A stretch of DNA of 64,000 nt from Paenibacillus bouchesdurhonensis (GCF_900155685.1 NZ_LT732548.1:3895537-3959536); one strand, 5' to 3'; counted from the first letter of the stretch, positions 43,518 through 53,105 are shown. A program made the numbers and translations. Notes: generated from the sequence alone by a model not told the origin.

Positions 43518-44815
43518 TGTCCTAGCTTCCTTTCAACCAAAGCCTGCAATTGCTGCTGCAACTGCTCAAGCGGAATATCCGCCACGACAGGAGCAAGGAA
43601 GCCGTAAATAATCAGACGTTCCGCTTCCTCTTTGGTGATTCCGCGGGACATCAAGTAGTAAATTTGCTCTGGATTCACTTGACCCACAGACGCCGCATGG
43701 CCTGCCGTTACATCATCCTCATCAATAAGAAGGATAGGGTTAGCGTCTCCGCGCGCCTTCGGACTCAGCATAAGCACCTTCTCGGTTTGCTCACCGTTCG
43801 CCTTCGTAGCGCCATGCTCAATCTTGGTCACTCCATTGATGATCGCTGTGGCCTGCTCTCGCATGACCGCACGAGTGATCATTTGGCTATCCGAGTTCTT
43901 ACCGAAATGAACAGCTCTCGTCGTATAATTCATCTTCTGGGAACCCGAGCCGATGGCAATTACCTTGGCATCGGATGTTGAACCATTGCCTTTCAGCACC
44001 GATGACGTATCGCTCATTGTGTCTCCTGCGTTCATTTCACCGATGATCCATTCGATGCGTCCGTCATTTTCGATCACGGAGCGGCGGTATGTCAAATCCG
44101 TCGCCTTCTCGCTTAGATCATGCACTGTCGCAAATTGAACCCTTGCTCCCGCTTGCACAATCACTTCAGCTACCCCGTTATGGACGATAGGCTCTGAAAG
44201 GTCGCCAGAAATATAATTGTCGACATAAGTAACGCGGCTGTTTGCTTCAGCCACAATCAATACGTGCGGAGCAAATACGTCGTTGCTGTCATCTACTAGG
44301 AAAATGCTTTGCAACGGAACCTCAACCTCTACATTCTTAGGAACATAGAGGAAGACTCCTCCACTCCACATTGCAGAATGAAGCGCAGTAAGCAGATTCT
44401 CTTCGCTCTTCACAACCGTATGCAAATATTTCTGTACAAGGTCGCCATGCTCACGGGCAGCCGTCTCCAGATCTGTAAAAATAACGCCTTTAGCAGCCAG
44501 ATCAGCGGATAGTTTCGTAAATACAGCAGCCGAGTTGCGCTGAACGATCAAGTTGCTCTGCTCTTTCAAATCGACCAAGCCAGACACGAACTCAGGAATT
44601 TCCTGCGTCACATCCGCTTGCGCTTGGCGCGGCGTTCCGTAATTTTGCAAGTTCCAACGGTCAATTCTTGTCTTCTCCAGCTTCGGCAATTCCAACTCTG
44701 CCGCAAGTTTCAGCGCGTTCACGCGACTTTCTGTCAACCAAGCCGGTTCTCCGTTGCTCACGGAAGCGGTCTTCAATACATCCGGTTCTACCGGTAGAAC
44801 GGTTTGTGTAGTCAT
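43514..44815 (-). CDS. sufD: Fe-S cluster assembly protein SufD
   Basis: 433 residues, paralogue of SufB: 'ALHSAMWSGGVFLYVPKNVE', 'MLSPKARGDANPILLIDEDD', 'AGHAASVGQVNPEQIYYLMS'. Partner of SufB in the SufBC2D scaffold. It starts 24 nt after sufC with AGGAGG-type ribosome sites upstream. Confidence 0.97.
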   Translation of the reverse strand: MTTQTVLPVEPDVLKTASVSNGEPAWLTESRVNALKLAAELELPKLEKTRIDRWNLQNYGTPRQAQADVTQEIPEFVSGLVDLKEQSNLIVQRNSAAVFTKLSADLAAKGVIFTDLETAAREHGDLVQKYLHTVVKSEENLLTALHSAMWSGGVFLYVPKNVEVEVPLQSIFLVDDSNDVFAPHVLIVAEANSRVTYVDNYISGDLSEPIVHNGVAEVIVQAGARVQFATVHDLSEKATDLTYRRSVIENDGRIEWIIGEMNAGDTMSDTSSVLKGNGSTSDAKVIAIGSGSQKMNYTTRAVHFGKNSDSQMITRAVMREQATAIINGVTKIEHGATKANGEQTEKVLMLSPKARGDANPILLIDEDDVTAGHAASVGQVNPEQIYYLMSRGITKEEAERLIIYGFLAPVVADIPLEQLQQQLQALVERKLGQ

Positions 44816-44839
44816 CTTAGCTCCTCCTTCCTCCTTGCG

Positions 44840-45622
44840 TTAAACTTGCTCTCCCACTGTCTCGTCTACGATACCAAGCTCTTCCTTAATCCAATCGTAT
44901 CCATCCTTCTCCAGACGCTCGGCCAGCTCTGGGCCGCCGGATTTTACGATGCGTCCTTGCATCATAACGTGGACAAAATCAGGCTTGACGTAGTTAAGAA
45001 GACGCTGGTAGTGAGTAATGATCAAGAATCCGCGATCCTCGGTGCGCATTGTGTTTACACCTTCGGCAACGATGCGCAAAGCGTCGATGTCGAGACCGGA
45101 GTCAACTTCGTCAAGAATGACGATCTTAGGATCAAGCAGCATCATTTGCAAAATTTCGTTCCGTTTCTTTTCACCGCCGGAGAAGCCTTCGTTCAAGTAA
45201 CGATGAGCAAATTCAGGGTTCATTTCGAGCTCCTTCATTTTGCCCTCCATTTGACGGATAAATTTAATGAGGGACACCTCATTCCCTTCCCCGCGGCGAG
45301 CGTTAATGGCACTGCGAAGGAAATCGGAATTCGTCACACCGGCAATTTCGCTCGGATATTGCATAGCAAGGAACATCCCTGCGCGAGCACGCTCATCCAC
45401 TTCCATCTCCAGCAAATCCTCTCCGTCAAGGAGCGCTTTGCCTTCGGTAACTTCATATTTAGGATGACCCATTAAAGCCGAGGCGAGTGTACTTTTACCC
45501 GTTCCGTTCGGCCCCATAATGGCGTGGACTTCTCCACCCTTTATTTCAATGTCGATTCCTTTAAGAATCTCCTTCTCCTCAATTGTCGCTTTAAGTCCTT
45601 CAATAACGAAATGTGTAGCCAT
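44840..45622 (-). CDS. sufC: SufC ATPase of the SUF system
   Basis: 260 residues from ATG 45622 (GGAGGG upstream; an earlier in-frame start lies inside the ribosome site). ABC ATPase motifs: Walker A 'GPNGTGKSTLASAL', signature 'GFSGGEKKRNEILQMM', Walker B 'KIVILDEVDSGLD'. It powers conformational changes of SufB-SufD. First gene of the operon, behind a Fur/PerR-like palindrome. Confidence 0.97.
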   Translation of the reverse strand: MATHFVIEGLKATIEEKEILKGIDIEIKGGEVHAIMGPNGTGKSTLASALMGHPKYEVTEGKALLDGEDLLEMEVDERARAGMFLAMQYPSEIAGVTNSDFLRSAINARRGEGNEVSLIKFIRQMEGKMKELEMNPEFAHRYLNEGFSGGEKKRNEILQMMLLDPKIVILDEVDSGLDIDALRIVAEGVNTMRTEDRGFLIITHYQRLLNYVKPDFVHVMMQGRIVKSGGPELAERLEKDGYDWIKEELGIVDETVGEQV

Positions 45623-45697
45623 ATTTACTGCTCCCTCCATTAAGTCGTTAAATAATTAACGTATATTATTAAAGGGACGCCTCCCTTTGCTTCCTGC

Positions 45698-45735
45698 ATT
45701 ATAGCACAATAATTCTCACTTTAGAATTATTCTAA
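45698..45735 (-). promoter_or_regulatory. suf promoter with Fur/PerR-like operator
   Basis: Minus strand: -10 TATAAT at 45698-45703, 17-bp spacer, -35 TTCTAA at 45721-45726. The -35 is inside the perfect 7-1-7 palindrome TTAGAATAATTCTAA (45721-45735), flanked by TGAGAAT repeats. It resembles PerR (TTATAATNATTATAA) and Fur boxes, so iron- or peroxide-responsive repression is likely. Which regulator binds cannot be told. Confidence 0.55.
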
Positions 45736-46186
45736 GTGATTCTCACTGATTCTCATTTTATTCTAACCTACTTCCGATGCTTAATCAATGTGACTTAGCT
45801 CGAAAAGAACTATATATAGTGCCGTTTCGGTGCGAAACCTCATAAAAAGGGCGGCTTCCCCCTTCTTTCATCGTAAACGCGAGGGAAGTGAGCGGTATAA
45901 GCAGATTCCTGTCGATACTGCTCAGAAAATCTGCGCTTCGGGAAAGAACGGCATATTCCACAAGCTCGAAAATCCGAAACTTCACCCTAGAGACGTCACA
46001 CCTAATGAAACAAATAATAATATAAGATGCTGCCCTTGCTTTTGCCATTTGGATCTTTTCAGATCTTTTCCATTTATAAAATCGCATGCAAGAATACTTC
46101 TACAGGGGCTTCAAAAGCTTCAACATGAACAGGGCCTGGCCGCTATTGGCGGTCAAGCCCTATTAATCTGCTATTGCTTGCTTGGC
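45736..46186. other. Intergenic region between suf promoter and dps
   Basis: No gene supported; the readings present lack ribosome sites and family likeness. A strong hairpin (AGGGCTTGACCGCC/GGCGGTC..GCCCT type) lies at about 46131-46164 and probably ends dps transcription. Confidence 0.5.
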
Positions 46187-46660
46187 TTATCCTAGGTATG
46201 TGCGAAGCATCCACATATGCTTCTCTAAATCGCCCTTGAAGCCGGTCAGCAAATCCGCTGTCGCTTCATCGCCTTCTTTGTCGGCAAGCTCGATGCCTTC
46301 CTGGAACGATTCTGATAATGTGGCGAAATCTTCGACCAACGCCTGTACCATGGCGCGCTCGTCTTCCTTCCCGGTAGCTTCCTGAATCGTAGCGATTTCC
46401 AGGTACTCTTTCATCGTGGCTGCGGGACTGCCTTTAATGGTGAGCAGGCGCTCCGCTACAGCATCCATTTTCTCTGTTACCTCATCATAAAGCTCTTCAA
46501 ATTTGGCATGCAGCGTAAAGAAATTTTCACCTTTAACATACCAATGGTAATTGTGTATTTTAACATACAACACGTTGAGGTTAGCAACCTGCTCGTTAAG
46601 TACCTGCTCCAAACTTGCTTTGCTTGTCTTATTCGCAGACTTCGAATCAGCTTTAGCCAT
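46187..46660 (-). CDS. dps: Dps-family ferritin-like DNA-protection protein
   Basis: 157 residues from ATG 46660 (GAGGGA 7 nt upstream). The N-terminus is Lys/Ser rich ('MAKADSKSANKTSKASLEQV'). The Dps ferroxidase signature 'HNYHWYVKGENFFTLHAKFE' and 'LYDEVTEKMDAVAERLLTI' are present. It stores iron, removes H2O2 and may bind DNA through the basic tail. Expected to respond to peroxide or iron. Confidence 0.92.
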   Translation of the reverse strand: MAKADSKSANKTSKASLEQVLNEQVANLNVLYVKIHNYHWYVKGENFFTLHAKFEELYDEVTEKMDAVAERLLTIKGSPAATMKEYLEIATIQEATGKEDERAMVQALVEDFATLSESFQEGIELADKEGDEATADLLTGFKGDLEKHMWMLRTYLG

Positions 46661-46972
46661 ATTCCAATCCCTCATTTCTCTCGTTATTGTTATATGTTCA
46701 CCCCATGGCACACAAATCATGCCTGAAATGAATACAAGTTATTTACCGGGCACCGGGCACCCATACTATTATGTTACCCTGGCCTAGTTTTTACGAAACA
46801 ACATAAATCACTATCGGCGGCCCGGTTACACCCATTTAGGGGCAATTTCAAAAAAGTAATGCTAATAGCATACTTTTCCGATATACTAACTTTAAACTAA
46901 TTTTAAATGAAGTTTTCTATATTTAAAATAGAAACAATATAAACAGACCATTTACTTGGAGGTGCCTTAAAT
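46661..46972. other. Divergent intergenic region dps/mtnK
   Basis: Must hold both promoters. A hairpin AAAAGTAnTGCTAATAGCATACTTTT lies at 46851-46877. I looked for an S-box (SAM) riboswitch, usual for methionine-salvage genes in Bacilli, and did not see its conserved core. Confidence 0.5.
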
Positions 46973-48193
46973 ATGTCCTTATATCGTGCCTTTGCTCTAG
47001 AAGATGCCATAGTCTTTGCCAAATCGATCCCCGGATTTTTCCCAGCTGATGCCGTGCTTACTTGCGAAGAGATCGGAGACGGCAATTTGAATCTGGTGTT
47101 CAGAGTTGTCAATCCGCAGCAGAACAAGAGCCTAATCATCAAACAAGCCTTGCCTTATGCCAAAGTCGTCGGCGAGTCATGGCCGCTTAGCCTCGATCGT
47201 GCCCGCATCGAACGAGAGGCGCTGGAAATCCAGTATCGCCTCTGCCCGCAACTCGTCCCTGCAATCTATGGAGGCGATAACGAATTGGCCATTACGGTCA
47301 TGGAGGATTTGTCAGGCTACACGATTATGCGCCAAGGCCTAATCGATGGAAACATTTACGATAACTTTGCGGAGCATATCGGCCATTTTATCGCCACTAC
47401 ACTGTTCTATACCTCCGACCTGGGCATGAATCAGCAGGACAAAAAGCTGCAATCCGCGCGTTTCATCAATCCCGACTTATGTAAAATTACCGAGGATCTA
47501 ATATTTGAGGATCCATACCGGGATGCCGAAAACAACAACTTTACGGAAGATATCCGCTCGGAAGCCGAGAAGCTGTGGCAGGATCAAGCGCTCCACCTGG
47601 AGGTGGCCTTGCTTCGAGAGAAATTTCTTACTCACGGAGAGGCGCTGCTGCATGGCGATCTGCATACCGGCAGCATCTTTGTCACCTCCGATTCGACCAA
47701 AGTGATCGATCCCGAATTTGCCTACTATGGACCGATGGGTTTTGATATCGGAGCTGTGATCGCGAATTTATTGTTGAATTATGCTGCACAGCCCGGCTGG
47801 AGCAGTAACCATGATATTTTACGGGAACGCCGGGCATGGCTTCTTTCGACAATTAGCAGCGTATGGAACCACTTTGAGCAAAATTTCCGAAATTTATGGA
47901 ATACGTACGGCGTGGACAGCATGTCCAAGACGCCTGGATATCAGGATCTCTATATTGAGAAAATACTTAAGGACGCAATTGGATTTGCTGGCTGCAAAGT
48001 GATTCGTCGAATCGTGGGGTTGTCCCATGTCGCAGATATTGACACGATTGAAAATGAACTGCACCGCCGTCAGGCTAAAGTCACGGCATTGGAAATCGGC
48101 AAACGGCTTGTAAAGCAAGGCAGAACGGCAGCTTCTATAGCCCAAGTGATTGAATGGACCGAAGCGGCGGCTAAGGAAGGTGCTAGCGTATGA
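46973..48193 (+). CDS. mtnK: Methylthioribose kinase
   Basis: 406 residues. Kinase fold with 'GDGNLNLVFRVVNPQQNKS', 'VMEDLSGYTIMRQGL', the catalytic 'LLHGDLHTGSIFVT' and 'VIDPEFAYYGPMGFDIGAVI'. It phosphorylates 5-methylthioribose in methionine salvage. GGAGGTG precedes the ATG. It overlaps mtnA by 4 nt (ATGA). Confidence 0.95.
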   Translation: MSLYRAFALEDAIVFAKSIPGFFPADAVLTCEEIGDGNLNLVFRVVNPQQNKSLIIKQALPYAKVVGESWPLSLDRARIEREALEIQYRLCPQLVPAIYGGDNELAITVMEDLSGYTIMRQGLIDGNIYDNFAEHIGHFIATTLFYTSDLGMNQQDKKLQSARFINPDLCKITEDLIFEDPYRDAENNNFTEDIRSEAEKLWQDQALHLEVALLREKFLTHGEALLHGDLHTGSIFVTSDSTKVIDPEFAYYGPMGFDIGAVIANLLLNYAAQPGWSSNHDILRERRAWLLSTISSVWNHFEQNFRNLWNTYGVDSMSKTPGYQDLYIEKILKDAIGFAGCKVIRRIVGLSHVADIDTIENELHRRQAKVTALEIGKRLVKQGRTAASIAQVIEWTEAAAKEGASV

Positions 48194-49302
48194 CTACCGG
48201 ACAAAACAGCGGTAACACCGATCCCTCTCTTACAAAGCAGCAGAGCAGCAGAAGCAGCCAGCCTCTCCTTAGTCTTCGCTGGGAGGAAGGCAAGCTGCTG
48301 ATGCTCGATCAGCGCCTGCTTCCCGAGGAGATCGTATTTCTGGAATTAACGACCCCAGAAGAGGTGTGGGAAGGTATACATGCCATGAAGGTGCGGGGAG
48401 CCCCTGCTATCGGCATCGCTGCCGCCTACGGCGTGGTGCTGGGAGCAAACTCCTTCCAGGGAGATGATGCCGATTGGCTGAAGCATGTATTGGCTGCGGC
48501 ACAGCATTTGGCAACGTCACGCCCGACGGCGGTCAACCTCTTTTGGGCACTTGACCGAATGAAGGAGCGGGCGGCTCAGCTCGCCAAGGATCAAAGCAGC
48601 CGCGCTTTGCGCAATAAGGGATTGCTGGCAGAAGCGATAGCGATTCATCGGGAGGATGAAGAGGTATGCCGGAAGATCGGAGAGCATGCGCTCCCCCTGT
48701 TTGCTTCCGGGATGGGAGTCCTTACTCACTGCAACGCCGGAGGGCTGGCTACCGCCAAATACGGAACGGCCTTAGCTCCGTTCTATCTCGCGCAAGAGCA
48801 AGGCATCGCCCTTAAAATATACGCCGACGAGACTAGGCCTGTTCTACAGGGAGCAAGACTGACTGCATTCGAGTTGCAGCAGGCAGGCATCGATGTAACC
48901 CTGCTCTGCGACAACATGGCTGGACTGGTCATGTCCAAAGGCTGGATTGATGCCGTCATTGTAGGAACAGACCGAATCGCGGCCAACGGGGATGTTGCAA
49001 ACAAAATCGGGACATACAGCCTTGCCGTCTTGGCCAAAGCGCACAATATTCCCTTCTATGTGGCATCGCCGTTATCCACCATCGATCTCGATACAGAAAG
49101 CGGGGAGCTTATTCCCATTGAGGAACGTCCGGAACGCGAAGTAACCGAGGGCTTCGGCAAACGCACGGCACCGTCAGGCATTAAGGTGTTCAATCCTTCT
49201 TTTGACGTCACTCCGCATCATTTAGTCACAGCCATCATTACAGAGAAGGGTATCGTCAAACCTCCGTTTCGTGACAATTTGGCCGCTTTGTTCAAGGCCT
49301 AA
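48190..49302 (+). CDS. mtnA: Methylthioribose-1-phosphate isomerase
   Basis: 370 residues. Family motifs: 'KVRGAPAIGIAAAYGVVLGA', 'THCNAGGLATAKYGTALAP', 'VGTDRIAANGDVANKIGTYS' with the catalytic Cys and Asp regions, and 'FNPSFDVTPHHLVTAIITE'. It converts MTR-1-P to MTRu-1-P, the step after MtnK. The first 30 residues are Ser/Gln rich and look dispensable. Confidence 0.95.
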   Translation: MTTGQNSGNTDPSLTKQQSSRSSQPLLSLRWEEGKLLMLDQRLLPEEIVFLELTTPEEVWEGIHAMKVRGAPAIGIAAAYGVVLGANSFQGDDADWLKHVLAAAQHLATSRPTAVNLFWALDRMKERAAQLAKDQSSRALRNKGLLAEAIAIHREDEEVCRKIGEHALPLFASGMGVLTHCNAGGLATAKYGTALAPFYLAQEQGIALKIYADETRPVLQGARLTAFELQQAGIDVTLLCDNMAGLVMSKGWIDAVIVGTDRIAANGDVANKIGTYSLAVLAKAHNIPFYVASPLSTIDLDTESGELIPIEERPEREVTEGFGKRTAPSGIKVFNPSFDVTPHHLVTAIITEKGIVKPPFRDNLAALFKA

Positions 49303-49516
49303 TGTAACAACCCTATACCGGAAAGATGTGATAAACCGTAATTTTTCATTGTTTTTCAGAAAATATACATCCTCTATTGAAAGAGCAAGAAAAAAGTTTC
49401 ATTTTGCCCCTTTAGGGCTATGATTGTCCCGCAAGCGGTGCTATGATTAATGGGGAATTTAGAATAAGCCTGGCATCTATGTGCAACGATTCTTAACATG
49501 TTTTACTGGGGGATTT

Positions 49517-50089
49517 ATGGACAATCATAATAACAATGATCATGAACAACTAGGTTATTTGTTTAATGTGGAAATTTTAGTGAAGAGCAATTCAAATGCT
49601 GTCGCACTCCAAACACTGCTTCAGTTGCTTAACAGCGGAGAGCAAATTATCGACTATCGAATCAATTCAGGGATTGAGCTTGGGGAAATTATCGAGTCCC
49701 TGCTAGCGGCTAAGAAACAATCAATTATCACCAGATCATACAAACGACTTACGACGAACACATCGACCAAACAGGAATCTACTGACAAAACCCATGACAA
49801 GACGGCTGACAAAAATAAGGCAGCTGACAAAACAAAGCTCGCGCCAAACGCTGAAAACAGCTTCGCCGCCGTTGCCATGAGTGGAAACTTTCAGGAATGG
49901 ATTCAGAAATATATTTCGGAGAATCGCCTAGTTCGGATACTGATCAATCGCAACGGAGAACGCATTAACATCCCTTGTCGCATATTGAATTTCCAGTCGG
50001 AAGCCTACACCATCAACGTTTACCATGTCGACGAGAAACAGGTGTATACTTTTTTGCTTAGCGAAGTCATTGATTTCATCGATGCCTAA
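49517..50089 (+). CDS. Hypothetical two-domain protein with Lys/Asp repeat linker
   Basis: 190 residues from ATG 49517 (GGGGG just upstream; an upstream in-frame ATG at 49481 lacks a ribosome site). N-terminal helical domain ('VALQTLLQLLNSGEQIIDYR', 'GIELGEIIESLLAAKK'), a repetitive linker (about 90-115; DKT/ADK units), and a C-terminal beta-rich domain ('LVRILINRNGERINIPCRIL', 'DEKQVYTFLLSEVIDFI') that looks like a small Sm- or SH3-like barrel. The family is not recognised. RNA or protein binding is a guess from the shape. Confidence 0.6.
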   Translation: MDNHNNNDHEQLGYLFNVEILVKSNSNAVALQTLLQLLNSGEQIIDYRINSGIELGEIIESLLAAKKQSIITRSYKRLTTNTSTKQESTDKTHDKTADKNKAADKTKLAPNAENSFAAVAMSGNFQEWIQKYISENRLVRILINRNGERINIPCRILNFQSEAYTINVYHVDEKQVYTFLLSEVIDFIDA

Positions 50090-50124
50090 AGCGCCAATAT
50101 CAAACTCCATATAATGCAAGACAG

Positions 50125-50166
50125 ATAAAATGCTGCGCTATCCCGAGAGATAGCGCAGCATTTTAT
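50125..50166. terminator. Bidirectional terminator
   Basis: ATAAAATGCTGCGCTATC and its exact complement (18 bp) around CCGAGA. It separates the convergent 49517 gene and DUF423 gene. Confidence 0.85.
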
Positions 50167-50176
50167 GTACCGATGT

Positions 50177-50560
50177 CTATTTATTTTTTCCAGTCCGACC
50201 CCACGCTGATCCTGCTAGCATTAGCCAGCCTGCAATGAAAGAGACGCCGCCAAGCGGAGTAATCGGCCCGAGCCATCTCCAGCCCGTCACCGACAGCAAG
50301 TAGAGGCTGCCCGAGAATAGTACGATTCCGATCAGAAACAACCACGCCGACCAGCGCAGCTTGCCGCTATCGCCCCATGTACTGGCTGCCAATGCGACAA
50401 GGATCATCCCTATGCCATGAATCATATGATATTGAACCCCTGTCTTGTACGTTTCAATCGAGTCTTGAATTATCGGCTCCAGCACGTGAGCTCCAAATGC
50501 GCCAAGAGCAACGGCCAACAGCATAATAATTGCACCCAACCCAGCTATTCTTCGATGCAT
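50177..50560 (-). CDS. DUF423 family membrane protein
   Basis: 127 residues, four hydrophobic helices. Typical DUF423 sequence: 'LLAVALGAFGAHVLEP', 'GVQYHMIHGIGMILVALAA', 'PITPLGGVSFIAGWLMLA'. Function unknown (YwdK-like). Confidence 0.88.
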   Translation of the reverse strand: MHRRIAGLGAIIMLLAVALGAFGAHVLEPIIQDSIETYKTGVQYHMIHGIGMILVALAASTWGDSGKLRWSAWLFLIGIVLFSGSLYLLSVTGWRWLGPITPLGGVSFIAGWLMLAGSAWGRTGKNK

Positions 50561-50742
50561 AGATATCCCTCCTGAAAAATATCGCTGTTCAAAACTTCAA
50601 ACCTACTTACCTATCATACCCCAGGCCGCGTCACCTTTACCAGAACTGGCACTATAATGAATTTTTTTCTTGATTTTTTACGCAATCTATGGAAGATTAT
50701 ACGTTAACATGACCAATTTTCTACAAAGGAGCTTGATTGTTA

Positions 50743-51159
50743 ATGAATTATGAACCTGGGGCACAACCACCAACCCCCAACTATGATTATGCAGCACCTG
50801 CTCAGCCCTCGGCCCGTCTGAAGCACTCGGGGCTTGGCATAACCTCATTCGTTATGAGCATCATTGCATTTCTCGGTTATTTCGCCGCCATCTTCCTCAT
50901 CATTGCCGCTATTGGCCAGGCTGTTCAAGACCCAGCTTACATCGAGGAAGCCCTCACGGAAGATCCTGCAGCCATCCTTGGCATTCTTACCATGTTCGGG
51001 GCCGCAATTATAAACTTGGTCGCTCTCATTCTAGGCATCATCGGACTAGTTATCAAAAACCGCAAAAAAATATTTGCTATTATCGGCACCGTATTGTCCT
51101 CGCTATCCGTGCTGTTTATCATCTTTCTTTATATTGTCGGCACATTGCAGCAGCTATAA
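50743..51159 (+). CDS. Small membrane protein with Pro-rich N-terminus
   Basis: 138 residues (ATG 50743; TTG 50737 is closer to the AAAGGAG). A Pro/Tyr-rich cytosolic start ('GAQPPTPNYDYAAPAQPS') is followed by three hydrophobic segments ('GITSFVMSIIAFLGYFAAIF', 'ILTMFGAAIINLVALILGI', 'VLSSLSVLFIIFLYIV'). Similar small proteins are common in Paenibacillus; function unknown. Confidence 0.7.
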   Translation: MNYEPGAQPPTPNYDYAAPAQPSARLKHSGLGITSFVMSIIAFLGYFAAIFLIIAAIGQAVQDPAYIEEALTEDPAAILGILTMFGAAIINLVALILGIIGLVIKNRKKIFAIIGTVLSSLSVLFIIFLYIVGTLQQL

Positions 51160-51177
51160 GTCCAATAATACATCGAC

Positions 51178-51222
51178 TTGCCTCCCGTTAGCCTAAACAA
51201 GTTATCGCGGAGGCAAGTTCTT
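51178..51222 (+). terminator. Probable terminator
   Basis: ACTTGCCTCC and GGAGGCAAGT, 10-bp stem with a long loop, followed by TCTTGTT, about 20 nt after the membrane-protein stop. Confidence 0.6.
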
Positions 51223-51343
51223 GTTAGCGCGCCCGCAAATCCTTGGTTGCCATCGCAATTCTAGCGAACGAGCTGAAAAGATGTTAAACGCTCTCGCTTT
51301 TTGATAAAATAAAGCTGGACTATCTGAATTTAAGGAGATACTT

Positions 51344-52213
51344 ATGGCACAAGTTAAAATTTTTGCGGACAGCACATCCGATCTGCCGGCGTCCTGGATT
51401 ACAGAATACGGCATCGGCATCATTCCGTTATATGTCGTCTTTGATGAACAGACCTACCGGGACGGCATTGACATTACTCCGGTCGGCATTTACGAGAGAG
51501 TTGCTGCCGCTGGGAGCCTGCCGAAAACGACGGCCCCGTCTCCCAAAGACTTTATCGACGCCTTTGCTCCGCATATCGAGCAGGGTCATGATATTGTCTA
51601 TATTAGCATTTCGTCCAGCCTATCATCCACCTACCAGAACGCGCTTATTGCGGCTGGAGAATTTCCGGAAGGACGGGTGCATGTCGTAGATTCGCTTAAT
51701 TTGTGCAGCGGCATCGGCCTGCTTGTAATGAAAGCGGTCAAAGCATCACAGCAAGGACAAAGCGCCCAAGAGATCGCCGCCTTGCTCGAGCACTCCAGAC
51801 AGTTAGTAAGCACCGAGTTTGTCATCGATACGCTAGAGTATTTATACAAAGGCGGCCGCTGCTCAGGCATGCAGAACTTCATCGGCAGCTTGCTCCAAAT
51901 CCGGCCCGTGCTTAGAGTCGTCGACGGCACCATTATTCCGGCCTACAAGGTTCGCGGCAAGAAGGAAAAGGCCGTCCAGCAAATGCTTGACAACGCCCTT
52001 GCCAAAAAAGATCAAATGGACGATGATTTAATTATCGTAGCCCATACCCTTGCTGAAGAAGAGGCACGCCGGCTGGCAGCTATTCTCAGAGAACAGACCC
52101 CGGCGCACGAAGTAGCGATCGCTGAAGCAGGCTGCGTCATATCTAGTCACTGCGGCCCCCATACCGTAGCCATTATGTATATGAACAAGGGCTCCGAAGA
52201 ACGAAGCGGATAA
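51344..52213 (+). CDS. DegV family fatty-acid-binding protein (paralogue 1)
   Basis: 289 residues. DegV/FakB signature: 'KIFADSTSDLPASWITEYGI', 'TTAPSPKDFIDAF', 'ISISSSLSSTYQNALIAAGE', 'CVISSHCGPHTVAIMY'. Such proteins bind a fatty acid and present it to a FakA-type kinase. AAGGAG precedes the ATG. A close paralogue follows 26 nt downstream. Confidence 0.92.
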   Translation: MAQVKIFADSTSDLPASWITEYGIGIIPLYVVFDEQTYRDGIDITPVGIYERVAAAGSLPKTTAPSPKDFIDAFAPHIEQGHDIVYISISSSLSSTYQNALIAAGEFPEGRVHVVDSLNLCSGIGLLVMKAVKASQQGQSAQEIAALLEHSRQLVSTEFVIDTLEYLYKGGRCSGMQNFIGSLLQIRPVLRVVDGTIIPAYKVRGKKEKAVQQMLDNALAKKDQMDDDLIIVAHTLAEEEARRLAAILREQTPAHEVAIAEAGCVISSHCGPHTVAIMYMNKGSEERSG

Positions 52214-52239
52214 TCCGAATTTCATTTGGAGGGATCACT

Positions 52240-53091
52240 TTGCGAACCATCAAAATATTTGCGGACAGCACCTGCGATCTGCCAGCAGCATGGATCAAGG
52301 ATTACGGCATCGGCATTGTTCCGCTGTATGTTACGTTTGAGGACGAGATGTTCAAGGACGGAGTCGACCTTACAACGCCGCAGTTGTATAGCAAAGTAGC
52401 GAAAAGCGGGCGTTTGCCGAAAACAGCGGCACCGTCTCCTGCCGATTTTATCCAGGCCTTCACTCCTGCGATTGAACAAGGACAGCAAATTTTATACATA
52501 AGTTTGTCTTCCGAGTTATCTTCCACTTATCAGAACGCCCTCATCGCGGCTGAAGAATTTGAGGAGGGGCAGGTCACTGTGTTTGACTCGCTCAACCTGT
52601 CCACCGGGATCGGCTTACTCGTTATGAAAGCAGTCAGAGCAGCATCCGAAGGCCAAAGCACAGCTGAAATTGTAGCCTTGCTGGAGAAGACAAGGCCGGA
52701 GGTTGAAACAGAGTTCGTCATTGACTCCTTGGACTACTTATACAAAGGCGGCAGATGCTCTGGAATGCAGAACTTGGTCGGAAGCCTGCTCAAAATCCGG
52801 CCAGTGATCAAGGTTATCGACGGAAAGATGACTCCCGTCTCCAAAATCCGCGGCAGCCGCGAGAAAGTGCTCGAGCAACTGCTTAACAATGCGCTGGCCA
52901 AAATCGATGACATGGACAATGACATCATATTTATTACCCATTCATTGGCCGATGAAGACGCTGTTCACCTGCAGCGAATATTGCAATCCAAAACAAGGGC
53001 CAGAGAAGTCGCCATATCCGATGCGGGATGCGTCATTTCCAGTCATTGTGGAGCCAAAACGATCGGAATTTTATATACAAAATCAATTTAA
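52240..53091 (+). CDS. DegV family fatty-acid-binding protein (paralogue 2)
   Basis: 283 residues from TTG 52240 with GGAGGG 6 nt upstream. The sequence follows paralogue 1 closely ('KIFADSTCDLPAAWIKDYGI', 'DYLYKGGRCSGMQNLVGSLL', 'CVISSHCGAKTIGILY'), so the pair is a tandem duplication. The two may differ in fatty-acid preference, as FakB1 and FakB2 do elsewhere. Confidence 0.92.
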   Translation: MRTIKIFADSTCDLPAAWIKDYGIGIVPLYVTFEDEMFKDGVDLTTPQLYSKVAKSGRLPKTAAPSPADFIQAFTPAIEQGQQILYISLSSELSSTYQNALIAAEEFEEGQVTVFDSLNLSTGIGLLVMKAVRAASEGQSTAEIVALLEKTRPEVETEFVIDSLDYLYKGGRCSGMQNLVGSLLKIRPVIKVIDGKMTPVSKIRGSREKVLEQLLNNALAKIDDMDNDIIFITHSLADEDAVHLQRILQSKTRAREVAISDAGCVISSHCGAKTIGILYTKSI

Positions 53092-53105
53092 TGGAACAGT
53101 ATGAA

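Noticed and set aside
44804..45475. Long plus-strand reading opposite sufC
   Set aside because: It is antisense to a clear ABC ATPase gene, has no ribosome site and no family likeness.
46661..46972. SAM (S-box) riboswitch before mtnK
   Set aside because: The conserved S-box core and terminator/antiterminator pair were not found in the leader.
51344..53091. Possible gene fusion or frameshift between the two DegV proteins
   Set aside because: Each has its own ribosome site, start, full motif set and stop; it is a simple tandem duplication.
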